Shown here one piece after another: positions 1 through 9,753 of a stretch of 64,000 nt of DNA (position 1 is its first letter; every line of letters begins with the position of its first letter). A model generated the notes under the pieces. That model saw nothing but the letters and a program-made list of their open reading frames with translations, searched no databases and was not told the origin of the DNA. A program made the position numbers and the translations under genes. The stretch covers positions 608,618-672,617 of the forward strand of contig NZ_JAFEWE010000002.1 in assembly GCF_017355785.1 (NCBI RefSeq). Direction: 5' to 3'. This stretch comes from Desertivirga arenae (GTDB taxonomy: Bacteria; Bacteroidota; Bacteroidia; Sphingobacteriales; Sphingobacteriaceae).

Positions 1-1462
1 GTCATTAATATTAAAGGAGTTAAAGGAAAGAGCTGAACATGCTCTTAAGACTCCGGTAAGAAGGGCAGTTATTACTGTCCCTGCTTATTTTAACGACAGT
101 CAGCGCCAGGCAACACGTGATGCGGGAAAACTTGCTGGATTGGATGTGCTTCGCATTGTTAACGAGCCTACCGCAGCTAGTCTTGCTTACGGCATTGGAC
201 TACAACCTGATGAAGAAAAGACTATTGCTGTTTACGATCTTGGTGGTGGTACTTTCGATGTATCTATATTAAAGATTCAAAATGGCATATTTGAAGTATT
301 GTCTACAAATGGAAACACCTTCCTGGGCGGTGACGACTTTGACCGCGCTATTATCGATTATTGGATAGCGCAAAATAGACTCGACAAAAACGAAATCACT
401 GATAATAAGGAATTATCTCAGGCATTACGCTTAAAAGCTGAAGAGGCTAAAAAAGCGTTAAGCTCTCAGAATATTTATAACGGCGCTATTGGTGACATTC
501 CTTGCGCTATAACCAAGGCTAAGTTCGAGGAACTTATCCAATCTAAGGTTCATGAAACGATCACGGCATGTTCAAATGCATTGAAAGATGCAGGACTGAA
601 GGTTTCTGAAATTGACGAAGTTGTAATGGTAGGCGGATCTACCAGAACATCGCTTGTAAAACAGGAAGTTGCTAAATTCTTCGGCCGAAGAGTGAATGAT
701 GCCATTAATCCTGACGAAGTTGTTGCATTGGGAGCAGGAATTCAGGCAGATATCCTTGCTGGAAATCGTAAAGATATCCTCTTACTGGATGTTACTCCTC
801 TTTCTTTAGGTATCGAAACGATGGGAGGCTTGATGGACGTGATCATTCCCCGTAATTCGAAAGTCCCTACCAAAGCTGGTCGCCAGTACACAACCTCCGT
901 GGACGGGCAGGTGAACATGAAGATCTCTGTTTTTCAGGGAGAACGCGACCTGGTGAAAGAGAACAGAAAACTGGCAGAGTTTGACCTTAAAGGAATTCCG
1001 GCGATGCCTGCGGGACTACCTAAAGTAGATATTAATTTCCTTTTAAATGCTGATGGAATCCTTACCGTGCAGGCCGTAGAATTACGGTCGGGTGTAAAAC
1101 AGGAAGTGGAAGTTAAACCAACTTACGGGTTGACGGATCAGGAAGTGGAGAAGATGTTATTTGATTCTATCACTTATGCAAAAGATGATGTTTCTCAACG
1201 GATGATCATTGAAGCCCGGACCGAAGGGGAACAAATGGTATATACCGCACAACGTTTTGTCGAAAAGAATGGTGAATTCTTAAGCATACAGGAAATTGCA
1301 GATACTAACCGTTATGTTGAGGCACTCAAGACCGCCTTAACTTCGGGCGACAAAGATCTAATCCATAAGAAGATTGACGAATTAAATGAGTTCACCCGCC
1401 CTTTTGCGGAAAGGGTGATGGACCAGGCCATCAGTCAGGCGATGAAAGGAAAGACAATCTAG
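1..1462 (+). CDS. hscA: Fe-S cluster assembly chaperone HscA (Hsp70 family), 5' end missing
   Basis: The reading frame is open from base 2 with no start codon inside the window, so the N-terminal part of the ATPase domain is missing and about 486 residues remain. Hsp70 signatures are visible: [36 protein letters not shown] and VMVGGSTR. HscA rather than DnaK is favoured by GGDDFD after [25 protein letters not shown], the GIPAMPAG stretch in the substrate-binding domain, [15 protein letters not shown], and a C-terminus lacking the acidic DnaK tail. HscA works with HscB to move Fe-S clusters from IscU to target proteins in the cytoplasm. The gene ends at a strong hairpin and faces the OmpA-family gene. 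The isc partners would lie upstream, outside the window. Confidence 0.88.
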   Translation, partial: SLILKELKERAEHALKTPVRRAVITVPAYFNDSQRQATRDAGKLAGLDVLRIVNEPTAASLAYGIGLQPDEEKTIAVYDLGGGTFDVSILKIQNGIFEVLSTNGNTFLGGDDFDRAIIDYWIAQNRLDKNEITDNKELSQALRLKAEEAKKALSSQNIYNGAIGDIPCAITKAKFEELIQSKVHETITACSNALKDAGLKVSEIDEVVMVGGSTRTSLVKQEVAKFFGRRVNDAINPDEVVALGAGIQADILAGNRKDILLLDVTPLSLGIETMGGLMDVIIPRNSKVPTKAGRQYTTSVDGQVNMKISVFQGERDLVKENRKLAEFDLKGIPAMPAGLPKVDINFLLNADGILTVQAVELRSGVKQEVEVKPTYGLTDQEVEKMLFDSITYAKDDVSQRMIIEARTEGEQMVYTAQRFVEKNGEFLSIQEIADTNRYVEALKTALTSGDKDLIHKKIDELNEFTRPFAERVMDQAISQAMKGKTI

Positions 1463-1486
1463 GTGTAAAATCAAATCCATTATAGA

Positions 1487-1523
1487 AAAAACGGACAGCC
1501 CTTCATGAGCTGTCCGTTTTTTT
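1487..1523. terminator. Bidirectional intrinsic terminator between hscA and the OmpA-family gene
   Basis: A perfect 9-bp stem (1491-1499 with 1509-1517, ACGGACAGC/GCTGTCCGT) is flanked by A-tracts on the left and a T-tract on the right. It can therefore end both the rightward hscA transcript and the leftward T9SS operon transcript. Confidence 0.85.
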
Positions 1524-1537
1524 ATGAACCGGCTATC

Positions 1538-3652
1538 CTACTTATTCCCTGCACAGTCCATTTGCGTAAGGTTCACTCCGTGAAGGATCACGTCGAACTC
1601 GGTCCTTCTATTTAGCTGCTGATCTTCTTCTGAACACGGCACTTCATCCGTACATCTATTTACCAGACGCGACTTACCAAAATACTCCACCTTAATCCGG
1701 CTTGCCGGAATTCCCCTTGAAATAAGGTAGGATTTTGCTGCCTCTCCCCTTCTTAACGATAAAGCTTTATTATATTCAGCAGAAGCCCGTGTGTCGCAGT
1801 GGCTTGATGTAATGACAGAAATCTCCTTATGGTTCATCATCAACTCAGCCAGTGTATTAAGCGTTGGTTTTGCATCTTCTCTTACTACCGAGCGGTCAAG
1901 ATCATAGTATATGTTCTTAATGGAGAAAACGCGTTTTAAGGAATCGCAATTTTTGGAAACCCATAATTGGGCTTTCTCCGACTTATCCAACTTAAGGTTA
2001 ACAGTAATGGTTGAATCTTCGAAGATATTGGTAGTGGTTAAGAAAGCTCTTTTGGTTATGAAACCGGGACTAGAGCCTATGATCTCATAATCTGTTTCTT
2101 TATTAAGCTCTTTTGCAAATTCACCTCTTCTATTTACTCTTAACGTGTCTATCCCGTTTGCATAACGCAGATAAACCTGCGCACCGATAGGAGGAACTTT
2201 GGTATTACCATCTGCAATTGTTCCCTTAAGGTATACATGAAACTTCTGACGCGTATAATAATAAATATCATCTGAACCGTCCCTGTTTGAACTGAAGTAT
2301 CCAGACTTGCCATCGGCAGTTCTGATCATACCAAAGTCATCACCAAAGGAGTTAATGGGAGCTCCTAAATTTTTGGGAGCTGATACTGGCAAATAGTCTT
2401 TAAGTGCAACCTCGAAGATATCAAGTCCGCCAAATCCAGCATAACCTGTTGAAGAAAATAACAGCGTATTATCGCTAAGGAAATGTGGGAACATTTCATC
2501 GCCTTCAGTATTGATACGCGTCCCCATATTTACGGGTCTTGTCCATTTTTTCCCGGCACCGGTCCTAACAGAATAATAAAGATCTACACCACCTTGTCCC
2601 CCTGGCATATCTGAAGCGAATACCAGCACCTTTCCGTCTTTACTTACTGCCGGGTGCCCCACCGAATAATTATCGTTGTTATAGCTAAACTCTTCTATCT
2701 TGTTCCAGTTAGGAGCTTTGGCAATGTACATTTTAAGCTTAACAACTCCATTCTTACTTTTCCCGGGAACGAGCCCTTTGAAATTATTACGGGTAAAAAT
2801 AAAAGCACCTTCCGGAAGCATAGCACCCGGCCCTTCGTTAAAAATAGAATTCACTTTACCTTTTACTGCCTGGATCTTCAGGCCGGGATCAGCGTCTTCG
2901 GCAAGGTTCTGTAGCCATTCGTGATCGAAATCTACAAGCGTGCGACTGTCGTTGCTTGTGGGTGCAGTATCATCGTCATTAACTTTAATCCTGGCAGAAG
3001 CCTTAGCAGCTGCTCCAGCTTTACCTCCTTCTGTACGAAGGGCGCTTAGATCATCCGTGAAATACAGATCTGAATAAGGCTTTTGGTTCCATCCGAAGAC
3101 AGGGTTCACTAATTTCGACTCGAGCCGGTTACTACAGAATAGCAAGCCTTCTTTATAAAACATAGGAGCGTATTCGTCAGCGGAAGAACTCAACTTTGTC
3201 TTCTCGACTTTCCATTCGGCATTATCCTGATTGGAAAAGATCCCAGATTTTACAAATGCCTTCGCTCTCTTATCAGCAGGAACCATTTTAAGATATTTCC
3301 TGTACCAGTTCTCTGCCAGCTCATACTTCTGATTATTTGAAAGGGCTTCCGCGTAGTGAAGAGCCCAGACAGGTTTAGGATCATCCTGCTTACTGAGCTT
3401 TTCAAACCATCTGAGCGACTCTTTATATTTCCGAAGGTTCCTGTTGCTGTAAGCCATCATTTCAATAGCTTTAACATTTGTAGAATCTTCCTCCATTACC
3501 ATATCAAGATATTTTATGGCAGCAACGTATCGCAGGTCTTTATACTCTTTCTCTGCCATCCTAAGCTGGGTCTTCAGCTTGGACTGGGCTGATGCAGAAT
3601 ACCACTGAAGCAAAATGAAAGAAAGAACTAAGAGTTGTATATATTTTCTCAC
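1538..3652 (-). CDS. OmpA-family protein with TPR, PD40 and peptidoglycan-binding domains (T9SS-associated)
   Basis: A 704-residue envelope protein. A signal peptide (MRKYIQLLVLSFILL to the SAQ cleavage site) is followed by TPR-like helices at about 25-130, beta-propeller PD40 repeats at about 150-470 (blocks such as GGQGGVDLYYS and GFGGLDIFEV), a carboxypeptidase-regulatory-like fold at about 480-560 and a C-terminal OmpA domain at about 575-695. In the OmpA domain, SSHCDTRASAEYN and LRRGEAA keep the Asp and Arg that bind diaminopimelate. It is the last of three genes, 12 bases after the PorP/SprF gene, and starts with GTG; no in-frame ATG exists between the upstream stop and this codon. The architecture resembles PorE-like anchors coupling T9SS surface proteins to peptidoglycan. 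The family is certain; the T9SS role is inferred from its neighbours. Confidence 0.85.
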   Translation of the reverse strand: MRKYIQLLVLSFILLQWYSASAQSKLKTQLRMAEKEYKDLRYVAAIKYLDMVMEEDSTNVKAIEMMAYSNRNLRKYKESLRWFEKLSKQDDPKPVWALHYAEALSNNQKYELAENWYRKYLKMVPADKRAKAFVKSGIFSNQDNAEWKVEKTKLSSSADEYAPMFYKEGLLFCSNRLESKLVNPVFGWNQKPYSDLYFTDDLSALRTEGGKAGAAAKASARIKVNDDDTAPTSNDSRTLVDFDHEWLQNLAEDADPGLKIQAVKGKVNSIFNEGPGAMLPEGAFIFTRNNFKGLVPGKSKNGVVKLKMYIAKAPNWNKIEEFSYNNDNYSVGHPAVSKDGKVLVFASDMPGGQGGVDLYYSVRTGAGKKWTRPVNMGTRINTEGDEMFPHFLSDNTLLFSSTGYAGFGGLDIFEVALKDYLPVSAPKNLGAPINSFGDDFGMIRTADGKSGYFSSNRDGSDDIYYYTRQKFHVYLKGTIADGNTKVPPIGAQVYLRYANGIDTLRVNRRGEFAKELNKETDYEIIGSSPGFITKRAFLTTTNIFEDSTITVNLKLDKSEKAQLWVSKNCDSLKRVFSIKNIYYDLDRSVVREDAKPTLNTLAELMMNHKEISVITSSHCDTRASAEYNKALSLRRGEAAKSYLISRGIPASRIKVEYFGKSRLVNRCTDEVPCSEEDQQLNRRTEFDVILHGVNLTQMDCAGNK

Positions 3653-3664
3653 GACTATCAGCTA

Positions 3665-4597
3665 TTAAAAATACCTCGGACTTATTACACGATTGCGTTC
3701 TAGTCCCAATTCGAACCTTAGCATTATTTCATGACTCCCTGAGTTGTAACTTTGCAGGTCTGTTAAACTGTGATCATAAGCATAACCTACCCTTATCTGA
3801 GGGCTAACCTGAAATTCTACCATTCCGGAAACATCTGCGTTTGTTCTGTATTGAGCCCCAATGGAAAAAGTATTACGGATCCAGAGGTTGGCATTTATAT
3901 CTCCTTCCAGTGGTGCGCCTTTCACCGCTTTCACAAGAAAGGAGGGTTTTAATTTAAAATCTTCGTTAAGGGAGAAAACATATCCTCCCATCAAAAAGAT
4001 ATGGCTGAACTGCCTGTTATTTTTTGATTGCTCGCCACTGTAACTTGGCATTACGTTCTGCATCAATTGCGGAGATGATAAACCCAGATAGAATTTGTCG
4101 GAATTATAGTAAACACCAGCGCCCACATTGTAAAAATTGGTATTGGCATTATTACCAAAAGCGACATCATTAGAGGGGCCGTAAGGTTCTAACTGAACGC
4201 CCGTATAGTTAGCCCTGAACTGGCTTATTCCACCCTGCAATCCGAAGGAAAGACTTGCACGGTCCATGCGTATACGATAGGCATAAGTACCAACGATTCC
4301 GGTAGTTGACATGATCCCTATCTTATCTTTAAAGACCTGTAATCCCAGGCCCACCTTCTTCCTGTTAATTGGAGCATCTATAGTGAAAGTGGTCGTTCTG
4401 GGAGCACCTTCAATTCCAGTCCACTGAGACCGGATGAGCGTAGTTGCAGACAAAACATTCCTGCTTCCGGCATAAGCGGGATTAATAGAAAGCGTATTGA
4501 ACATATACTGGGTATACATTGCTTCTTGCTGAGCAAATAATTTCTCCCCGCTTAGTAGCATTGTTAGAATAACAGTCGCTAAAATTATCTTCCTCAT
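3665..4597 (-). CDS. PorP/SprF family type IX secretion outer-membrane protein
   Basis: A 310-residue outer-membrane beta-barrel protein. The start is ATG at 4597, because there the protein opens with a signal peptide (MRKIILATVILTMLLSG to FAQ) followed by the family hallmark QEAMYTQYMFNTLSINPAYAGSR. An upstream in-frame extension to 4762 would overlap the preceding gene and has no signal peptide. The rest is alternating beta-strand ending in FELGLERNRVISPRYF. The start overlaps the stop of the upstream cargo gene by one base (TAATG), so translation is probably coupled. PorP/SprF proteins are dedicated partners for secretion or surface attachment of T9SS cargo with type B C-terminal domains, such as SprB. 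Here the partner is evidently the adjacent giant protein. Confidence 0.92.
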   Translation of the reverse strand: MRKIILATVILTMLLSGEKLFAQQEAMYTQYMFNTLSINPAYAGSRNVLSATTLIRSQWTGIEGAPRTTTFTIDAPINRKKVGLGLQVFKDKIGIMSTTGIVGTYAYRIRMDRASLSFGLQGGISQFRANYTGVQLEPYGPSNDVAFGNNANTNFYNVGAGVYYNSDKFYLGLSSPQLMQNVMPSYSGEQSKNNRQFSHIFLMGGYVFSLNEDFKLKPSFLVKAVKGAPLEGDINANLWIRNTFSIGAQYRTNADVSGMVEFQVSPQIRVGYAYDHSLTDLQSYNSGSHEIMLRFELGLERNRVISPRYF

Positions 4598-7500
4598 TAT
4601 CTGTTCAGTGTTATAGAGCCCGTAAATTTCTCTGTACCATCTAATACGATGATGTAAAAGTAAGTACCAGGAGGCAGATCCTGACCGAGATAAATACCTT
4701 CCGTACATCTGCCATTCCAATCGTTTTGATAATCGTTCGATTGATAAACCCGGTTGCCCCAACGATTAAAGATCTGCATAGCGATCTTACGGTTATTTGC
4801 GTTTCTGATTACGAACAAGTCGTTCGTTCCATCATTATTAGGCGAGAAGCCCTGAGGAATGAACAAGCCCGGGAAACGCAACTCCACCAAGGTAGGGTCT
4901 CTGGGTGAAACATCTCCATCACCTGCAGGATCTGGTTTAGTTCCTGAGGTTGACTGGTCCCTTACCTTTGTTGTTCCTGATGCCGGGTTAGCTTCTGTAA
5001 AGGCTGTATTTACAAATACCCCGTCTTTGTCTAATAACTTTACTGTAAGAGACAATTCCACTGTTGCCGTTCCTCCCGCAGCTAATTTACTTTGGGCTTT
5101 ATTAAGCAGTTCAATATTTGAAAAGCCATTGAAAGAATTATTTACCGCAAGGGTACCTTGAGCTGTTAATGATTTAATGATGAATTGGGCATTAGTAAAT
5201 GCCAAACCGATATCGTCGGTAAGGCTAATGTTCTGCAGTTCTTCTGCACCATAATTCTTGATGGTAAAGACATACATAACTTCGAAAGAGTTATTAGGAC
5301 CAGGAACAACACTTGCCAGTTGCTTTGCTAGTCCGATAGCCGAAGATGCCGAGCCCTTACCTACAGCAATAGTAATTGTCTTCGGCGCCGAAGTTCCTTT
5401 TTTCTTCGCATCGTTATCATCAATGGTATATTGAAAACTTGCGGTTCCGCTAAAGCCTGATGCAGGAGTGAATATCCAAATCCCCGGGTTGGCCGGATCT
5501 GCCGTAACTGTTCCGCCTGATAAATTCGGACTAAGAATTTTCACACTGGCCAGGTTAACCGTACCATCAAGATCGTTTGTCAACGCTGCGATATTGATAT
5601 TTAAAGGTGTATTAACACCTGTTGTCAAATTCGCCTCAGTACCAATCGGAGGATTATTAATATGGATGGTGACATTGATAGGGGGAGTTAGCTTGCCATC
5701 ATATAAATTGATTAGCTTATAAGTGAACCTGTAGTCGCCGTAAAAGTCCTTATTAAAATCCAATGGCTCATATTTTAAACTACCATTAGGGTTAATAGTA
5801 ATTCCGGCCATCTGGGGATCAGCTACTGCCCAGTTGGTATTCACCCCGTCGTTTGCCTTTACATCCATAATCGGAACTTCCTGATTGGTCAGAGTAGCAT
5901 ACTCATCGGCAACTCCTGCGGGGGTTTCCTTTACCACAATGGTGATTTTACCAATGTTAGACTCCACCCCGAAATTATCTTTCACCGTATAATTGAAAAG
6001 GGTCGCTCCTGCTGTACCTGCCAAAGTGAACTTTACTCCATCGGATTGAATGCTTGCTGAAGCTGCATTTCCTGATACCGGAGTAAGCTTGAGGGTTGCT
6101 TTATCTATGGTTTTCTTGCCGGTTATGGTAGCCAGTTTGGCAACGATATCTTCAACAAAAGCTGGATCATCCTGATATCTTTCAATGGTTGTATCCCTTA
6201 CTGTCGGTCTTACAGGAACAGGAAGAGTAACACTGGTCGGACTTTCAAGGAAATAACTGGAAGCGTCTTTACCATCGTAAGAATTATCTGTTGTATATCT
6301 GTTATTACCGATAATTTTAGAGAAAAGGGCAAATTCAGCTTTTGTATTGGCGGTATTGGAGATGGTCCAGTTAGTTGTCCTGGTGAAAGGAACATTTACC
6401 ACAATTTCGATGCTATCTGTCTCACCAACGTTAAGCCTACTGGCAGCGATATTTAGAACCTGAGTACTAACCGTGTCCTGATCATTGATCTTCTTTCCGG
6501 TGAAAGAAGGATTTAATACCAGAGATCCTGTTGCGCTTAACTTTCTAAAGCTCTTAATACTAAAGCTGTTTCCACCCACTGCTTTAGAAAGATCATCAAA
6601 AAGACTAACATTAGAAAGAACCATCTGATCAGCAGCCGTGAAATCCGGTGCAGATAAGGTTGGGTTAAGGTTCTTTATATATAGCTTATAAGTGATATCA
6701 TAGCTTGAATTCTCGGCTTCGGTAAAGCTCGCACTTTTAGCAAGTCCGATAAGGGGCTTTGGATAAACTTTCACTTTCACTTTAGCTTCCTGGGAACGAA
6801 GCCCTCCTCTGTCTTTAAGGTAATAAGTGAAAAGATCATTCCCTATGTAATCTTTGGTTGATGTATACAGATATCTTCCTAACGTAGGTTGTATTCCCGA
6901 GTCGCCATTATGGCTCGGAAGAATAGTTCCGGGGAATATACGGGTCTGGAAATCCGTTATCGGCTCATCGCGGTCTGGATCAGAGTCATTATCTAAAAGA
7001 TAAAAAGTCACCTGGGTGTTGGTGGTGATGTAATAGGCAGATTTTGGATCATCACTAGGATCATCTTTTGCTTCTGGTGGATAATTGATCTTGATTGTTA
7101 CAAGAATTTCATCAGATTCTTCAGTTCCATCATTGATTACATATGTGAAGGAATCACTTGTGCTTCCTTTCACTGGTACATAAGTAAATTTCCCTGTAGC
7201 ATCGTCCCAGAAGAAATTAGATGGGTGCGTATTAATTACATTGGGAAAAGTTTTCCGCTCGAATTTAACATTTGCAGCATCCGCATCATTAACCGCAACA
7301 CTAAATTCAGTAAGTCTTTCATCTATATTTACAATTGCAACATCAGGTAATCCGACAGGTCTCTTTTTCACTATTATAGATACTGTAGCAGCGCCTGATT
7401 TCAAACCTCTCTCGTCCACAACGTAATAAGTAAAAGAGTCAGGTCCTGTATATCCATCTTTTGGGGTATAGGTAACTAACCCGGTGATGCGGTCTACACT

Positions 7501-8601
7501 TAAAGTTCCTCCTTGTACTGATGTAATACTGTTTAAAAAAACTTTGTCTTTAGGGATAAAATGCCCTACGTCAGCAACATCATTTTCCAATACATCGATA
7601 ACTTTTACCTTGTTACCTTTGGTACTATTACTATAAGATATAATAGGACCGTCATTATTAGCTACCGGTGGATTAGAACGCAGGTCGTAAGTATTAATCT
7701 GAACATTTCTGATTTCGTGGATATTTTTGGAATCTCCAGTAGAGGAAGCAATACCATACATTAGCATTGGTGGAGGAGCATATGTATAGGGATGTTTATC
7801 TATTAGGGTATAACGTTTAGGCGTTGGCCCCCCCACTAATATTTTAACAGTTAACAAGTATCCGTTCTTACTATCACCGTTAATCCTTTCCATATCAATA
7901 AAACACTTCCGATAGCCAACGGTCAAGGAGTCTACTGCTCTTTTTCCGGAGTGTATTTCAAAGTTATATGGTGCTTCATTAGTTTGAACGTTCTTGACAA
8001 ACTCGTATCCACTGTATTCAGGGCCTCTGACTGTGATTGAGTTACGTGGGGGTGGCAGAAAACCGTTAGGGGGCAGACCAGTAGTTCTACCATCTCTATT
8101 TATTTTAAAATTTCCGTACTCGTCCATACCCACCCCGATATATCCCCCGACTAAACCAGGGGTATAAGTCTTATTGAAATCATAGGGAGCATAACCTAAA
8201 GAACCTCCAAATCCCCCGATTTGAAAACTACCATTATTGACAGCATTCGCATCAAACAGGAAGAAAGTTATCCCGTCTGCTCCAGCATCCCCTCCATCAT
8301 AGGTAAAATACTCGAAACGAATTGAAAAACCTTGAGAGGAGGTGAACGGTGTCTTACAATAAATATATCCTTTTTGATTATACTCAGATCTCGTTAAACG
8401 GAGAAAACCTTCACCTTCCGCGTCCTTTACCTCACCAGAACCGGCAGTAAGAAATGACTTTTTCGGGTCTCCCTCAAAGACAATATCATTATCCTTAATG
8501 TAAGAATTTGTGAAGGTTTCGTTATAGGTGAATGGGGTAACCTGTGCAAACACAGATCCCAAACATCCAACAAATAACAGGAATAGTAAGTATTTTCTCA
8601 T
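4597..8601 (-). CDS. Giant T9SS type B cargo: lectin-like domain, cadherin/Ig-like repeats, gliding C-terminal domain
   Basis: A 1334-residue secreted surface protein. After a signal peptide (residues 1-20, ending VFAQ) comes an L-type-lectin-like jelly roll at about 21-305 (GGDAGADGITFFLFD and GGSLGYAP are typical). Tandem cadherin-like or Ig-like modules follow; several carry the motif TYTPxxGYTGxDSFTYYV with a VxVxD start. Two DUF11-like repeats (about 610-790 and 1090-1240) each begin IGLAK. The C-terminus (about 1245-1334) is the gliding motility-associated CHU_C domain: FIPQGFSPNNDGTNDLF, IFNRWGNRVYQ, WNGR and PPGTYFYIIVLDG. This domain directs export by the type IX system. First gene of the operon with PorP/SprF and OmpA-PD40. 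The lectin-like domain suggests carbohydrate adhesion (inference). Confidence 0.9.
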   Translation of the reverse strand: MRKYLLFLLFVGCLGSVFAQVTPFTYNETFTNSYIKDNDIVFEGDPKKSFLTAGSGEVKDAEGEGFLRLTRSEYNQKGYIYCKTPFTSSQGFSIRFEYFTYDGGDAGADGITFFLFDANAVNNGSFQIGGFGGSLGYAPYDFNKTYTPGLVGGYIGVGMDEYGNFKINRDGRTTGLPPNGFLPPPRNSITVRGPEYSGYEFVKNVQTNEAPYNFEIHSGKRAVDSLTVGYRKCFIDMERINGDSKNGYLLTVKILVGGPTPKRYTLIDKHPYTYAPPPMLMYGIASSTGDSKNIHEIRNVQINTYDLRSNPPVANNDGPIISYSNSTKGNKVKVIDVLENDVADVGHFIPKDKVFLNSITSVQGGTLSVDRITGLVTYTPKDGYTGPDSFTYYVVDERGLKSGAATVSIIVKKRPVGLPDVAIVNIDERLTEFSVAVNDADAANVKFERKTFPNVINTHPSNFFWDDATGKFTYVPVKGSTSDSFTYVINDGTEESDEILVTIKINYPPEAKDDPSDDPKSAYYITTNTQVTFYLLDNDSDPDRDEPITDFQTRIFPGTILPSHNGDSGIQPTLGRYLYTSTKDYIGNDLFTYYLKDRGGLRSQEAKVKVKVYPKPLIGLAKSASFTEAENSSYDITYKLYIKNLNPTLSAPDFTAADQMVLSNVSLFDDLSKAVGGNSFSIKSFRKLSATGSLVLNPSFTGKKINDQDTVSTQVLNIAASRLNVGETDSIEIVVNVPFTRTTNWTISNTANTKAEFALFSKIIGNNRYTTDNSYDGKDASSYFLESPTSVTLPVPVRPTVRDTTIERYQDDPAFVEDIVAKLATITGKKTIDKATLKLTPVSGNAASASIQSDGVKFTLAGTAGATLFNYTVKDNFGVESNIGKITIVVKETPAGVADEYATLTNQEVPIMDVKANDGVNTNWAVADPQMAGITINPNGSLKYEPLDFNKDFYGDYRFTYKLINLYDGKLTPPINVTIHINNPPIGTEANLTTGVNTPLNINIAALTNDLDGTVNLASVKILSPNLSGGTVTADPANPGIWIFTPASGFSGTASFQYTIDDNDAKKKGTSAPKTITIAVGKGSASSAIGLAKQLASVVPGPNNSFEVMYVFTIKNYGAEELQNISLTDDIGLAFTNAQFIIKSLTAQGTLAVNNSFNGFSNIELLNKAQSKLAAGGTATVELSLTVKLLDKDGVFVNTAFTEANPASGTTKVRDQSTSGTKPDPAGDGDVSPRDPTLVELRFPGLFIPQGFSPNNDGTNDLFVIRNANNRKIAMQIFNRWGNRVYQSNDYQNDWNGRCTEGIYLGQDLPPGTYFYIIVLDGTEKFTGSITLNR

Positions 8602-8724
8602 AAAGTATTCCCTAAAGGAAGATGGTTAAAATTTACCGTCAATGCTTGTTTTATAAACTCATCAAAAGCGTTAACAAAGGATTTGATCCAATCCCAAAAA
8701 TTAAACCAATGGTGTTATCAAAGG

Positions 8725-8758
8725 CAAATATAGCTTGAGCCAGGCTCAATTGAACAAA
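8725..8758 (-). promoter_or_regulatory. Candidate Bacteroidota promoter for the T9SS surface operon
   Basis: Read on the minus strand, 8732-8725 is TATATTTG, a perfect TAnnTTTG -7 element, and 8758-8755 is TTTG as a -33 element. The 22-base spacer is at the long end of the accepted range. It would give a 5' leader of about 120 bases before the start at 8601. The spacer contains the palindrome listed next. Confidence 0.5.
8735..8749. promoter_or_regulatory. Palindromic operator candidate inside the T9SS operon promoter
   Basis: TTGAGCC-A-GGCTCAA is a perfect 7-bp inverted repeat with a single central base, lying wholly between the -33 and -7 elements. A dimeric regulator bound here would be expected to block polymerase. 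No regulator gene is adjacent, so its identity is unknown. Confidence 0.4.
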
Positions 8759-9072
8759 ATAATTAATATAATAAACCACCAGTTTAATTTCTCCTGCAAT
8801 CTCCATCTTGTAATATCCCATTTACGCTCTTATACAGGTATTCAACCTCAAACAAACCCAAAAACTGTGGATTTTTTTTCTCACTCTTTTGTAACATTGT
8901 CTTCATCAGTATCGTATTGCCCTTAAAATCAACAATTAGGACCGGACCGGTATGTTGGCACACATTTGGTTTTTGAAAATGACCTCGGGGAAAACTCTAA
9001 TTGTAAAAATTAATACACTATCTACGCACATATACGTTAACTTTACCTCTTATTTTGGGGCTTTATAAAAAC

Positions 9073-9753
9073 ATGATTAAACTAGGGAAAAGACTTTTTC
9101 TAATATTTATCTTCCTTTTCAGCCTGCAACACGTTAATGCCCAAGAAAGTATGATGAACGAGATATCATACGTTTACATGGAAAAATTAGTTGCAGTTGC
9201 TTTGGAAAATTACCCCAGAGTAAAATCAGGGGAAAGCAGGATCAAGATTGGAGAAGCGAACATTGCAAAAGCAAAACTAGGCTGGATAGCACCGGTCAGT
9301 TTGTCTTGGGTACATTCTCCGTCTAATTCATTAAATATCTTGAATCCAACTTTTTTCAGTGGGTATCAACTAGGGGTGTTCTTCAACGTAGGTAGTTTCT
9401 TTCAAACGCCTTTCAATGTAAAGGGTGCGAAAGAGGAACTGAAAATCACTAAAAACGATATTGCAGAGTATCAATTAACACTTTCTACAGAAGTAAAAAG
9501 AAGATATATAGGTTATATTCAGGCCATGAAATTGGTTCAGGTAGCATCAAAAGCGGCTATCGATGCACAAACGGATGCTGCGCTGGTAAAGTATAAGTTT
9601 GAGAGAAGCGAAGTAAATATGTCTGAATATAATAATACCTTAGACCGGCTCGGAGCTCAAAACCTAGCAAAAATAAATGCTGAAGGCGGATTGCTTATTG
9701 CAAAAGCCTCTTTGGAAGAGCTTCTTGGAGTTAAATTAGAAGAGGTAAAATAG
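9073..9753 (+). CDS. Single-repeat TolC-like outer membrane protein of the exopolysaccharide operon
   Basis: A 226-residue protein. The start is ATG 9073, giving a clean signal peptide (KRLFLIFIFLFSLQHVNA then QES). The mature part has one outer-membrane-efflux repeat. A long helix (about 40-75, VALENYPRVKSGESRI) is followed by two amphipathic strands (WIAPVSLSWVHSP and GYQLGVFFNVGSFF), the PFNVKGAKEEL turn, and a long helical return to the C-terminus. Ordinary TolC proteins have two such repeats and 430-490 residues, so this is half a protomer with a natural end, not an obvious truncation: the next gene starts at the base after its stop codon. It heads the polysaccharide operon, where a Wza-type exporter would be expected. 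A role as the outer-membrane exit is inference. Confidence 0.75.
   Translation: MIKLGKRLFLIFIFLFSLQHVNAQESMMNEISYVYMEKLVAVALENYPRVKSGESRIKIGEANIAKAKLGWIAPVSLSWVHSPSNSLNILNPTFFSGYQLGVFFNVGSFFQTPFNVKGAKEELKITKNDIAEYQLTLSTEVKRRYIGYIQAMKLVQVASKAAIDAQTDAALVKYKFERSEVNMSEYNNTLDRLGAQNLAKINAEGGLLIAKASLEELLGVKLEEVK

Larger units (their letters stand above)
8602..9072. other. 471-bp divergent intergenic region with two short palindromes
   Basis: This AT-rich gap separates the leftward T9SS operon from the rightward exopolysaccharide operon. It holds the candidate T9SS promoter and TTGAGCC-A-GGCTCAA palindrome listed separately, and a second palindrome ACCGG-A-CCGGT at 8941-8951. For the rightward operon only a 7-of-8 match to the -7 element (TAACTTTA, 9038-9045) is seen, without a well-spaced -33 box. 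An open frame at 8735-8926 has no support as a gene. Confidence 0.6.

Noticed and set aside
4598-4762. Upstream extension of the PorP/SprF reading frame
   Set aside because: It lies inside the preceding gene in another frame; the signal peptide starts at 4597.
8735-8926. 63-residue open frame on the plus strand in the divergent T9SS/polysaccharide gap
   Set aside because: Composition is random, there is no ribosome site, and it overlaps the promoter palindrome.
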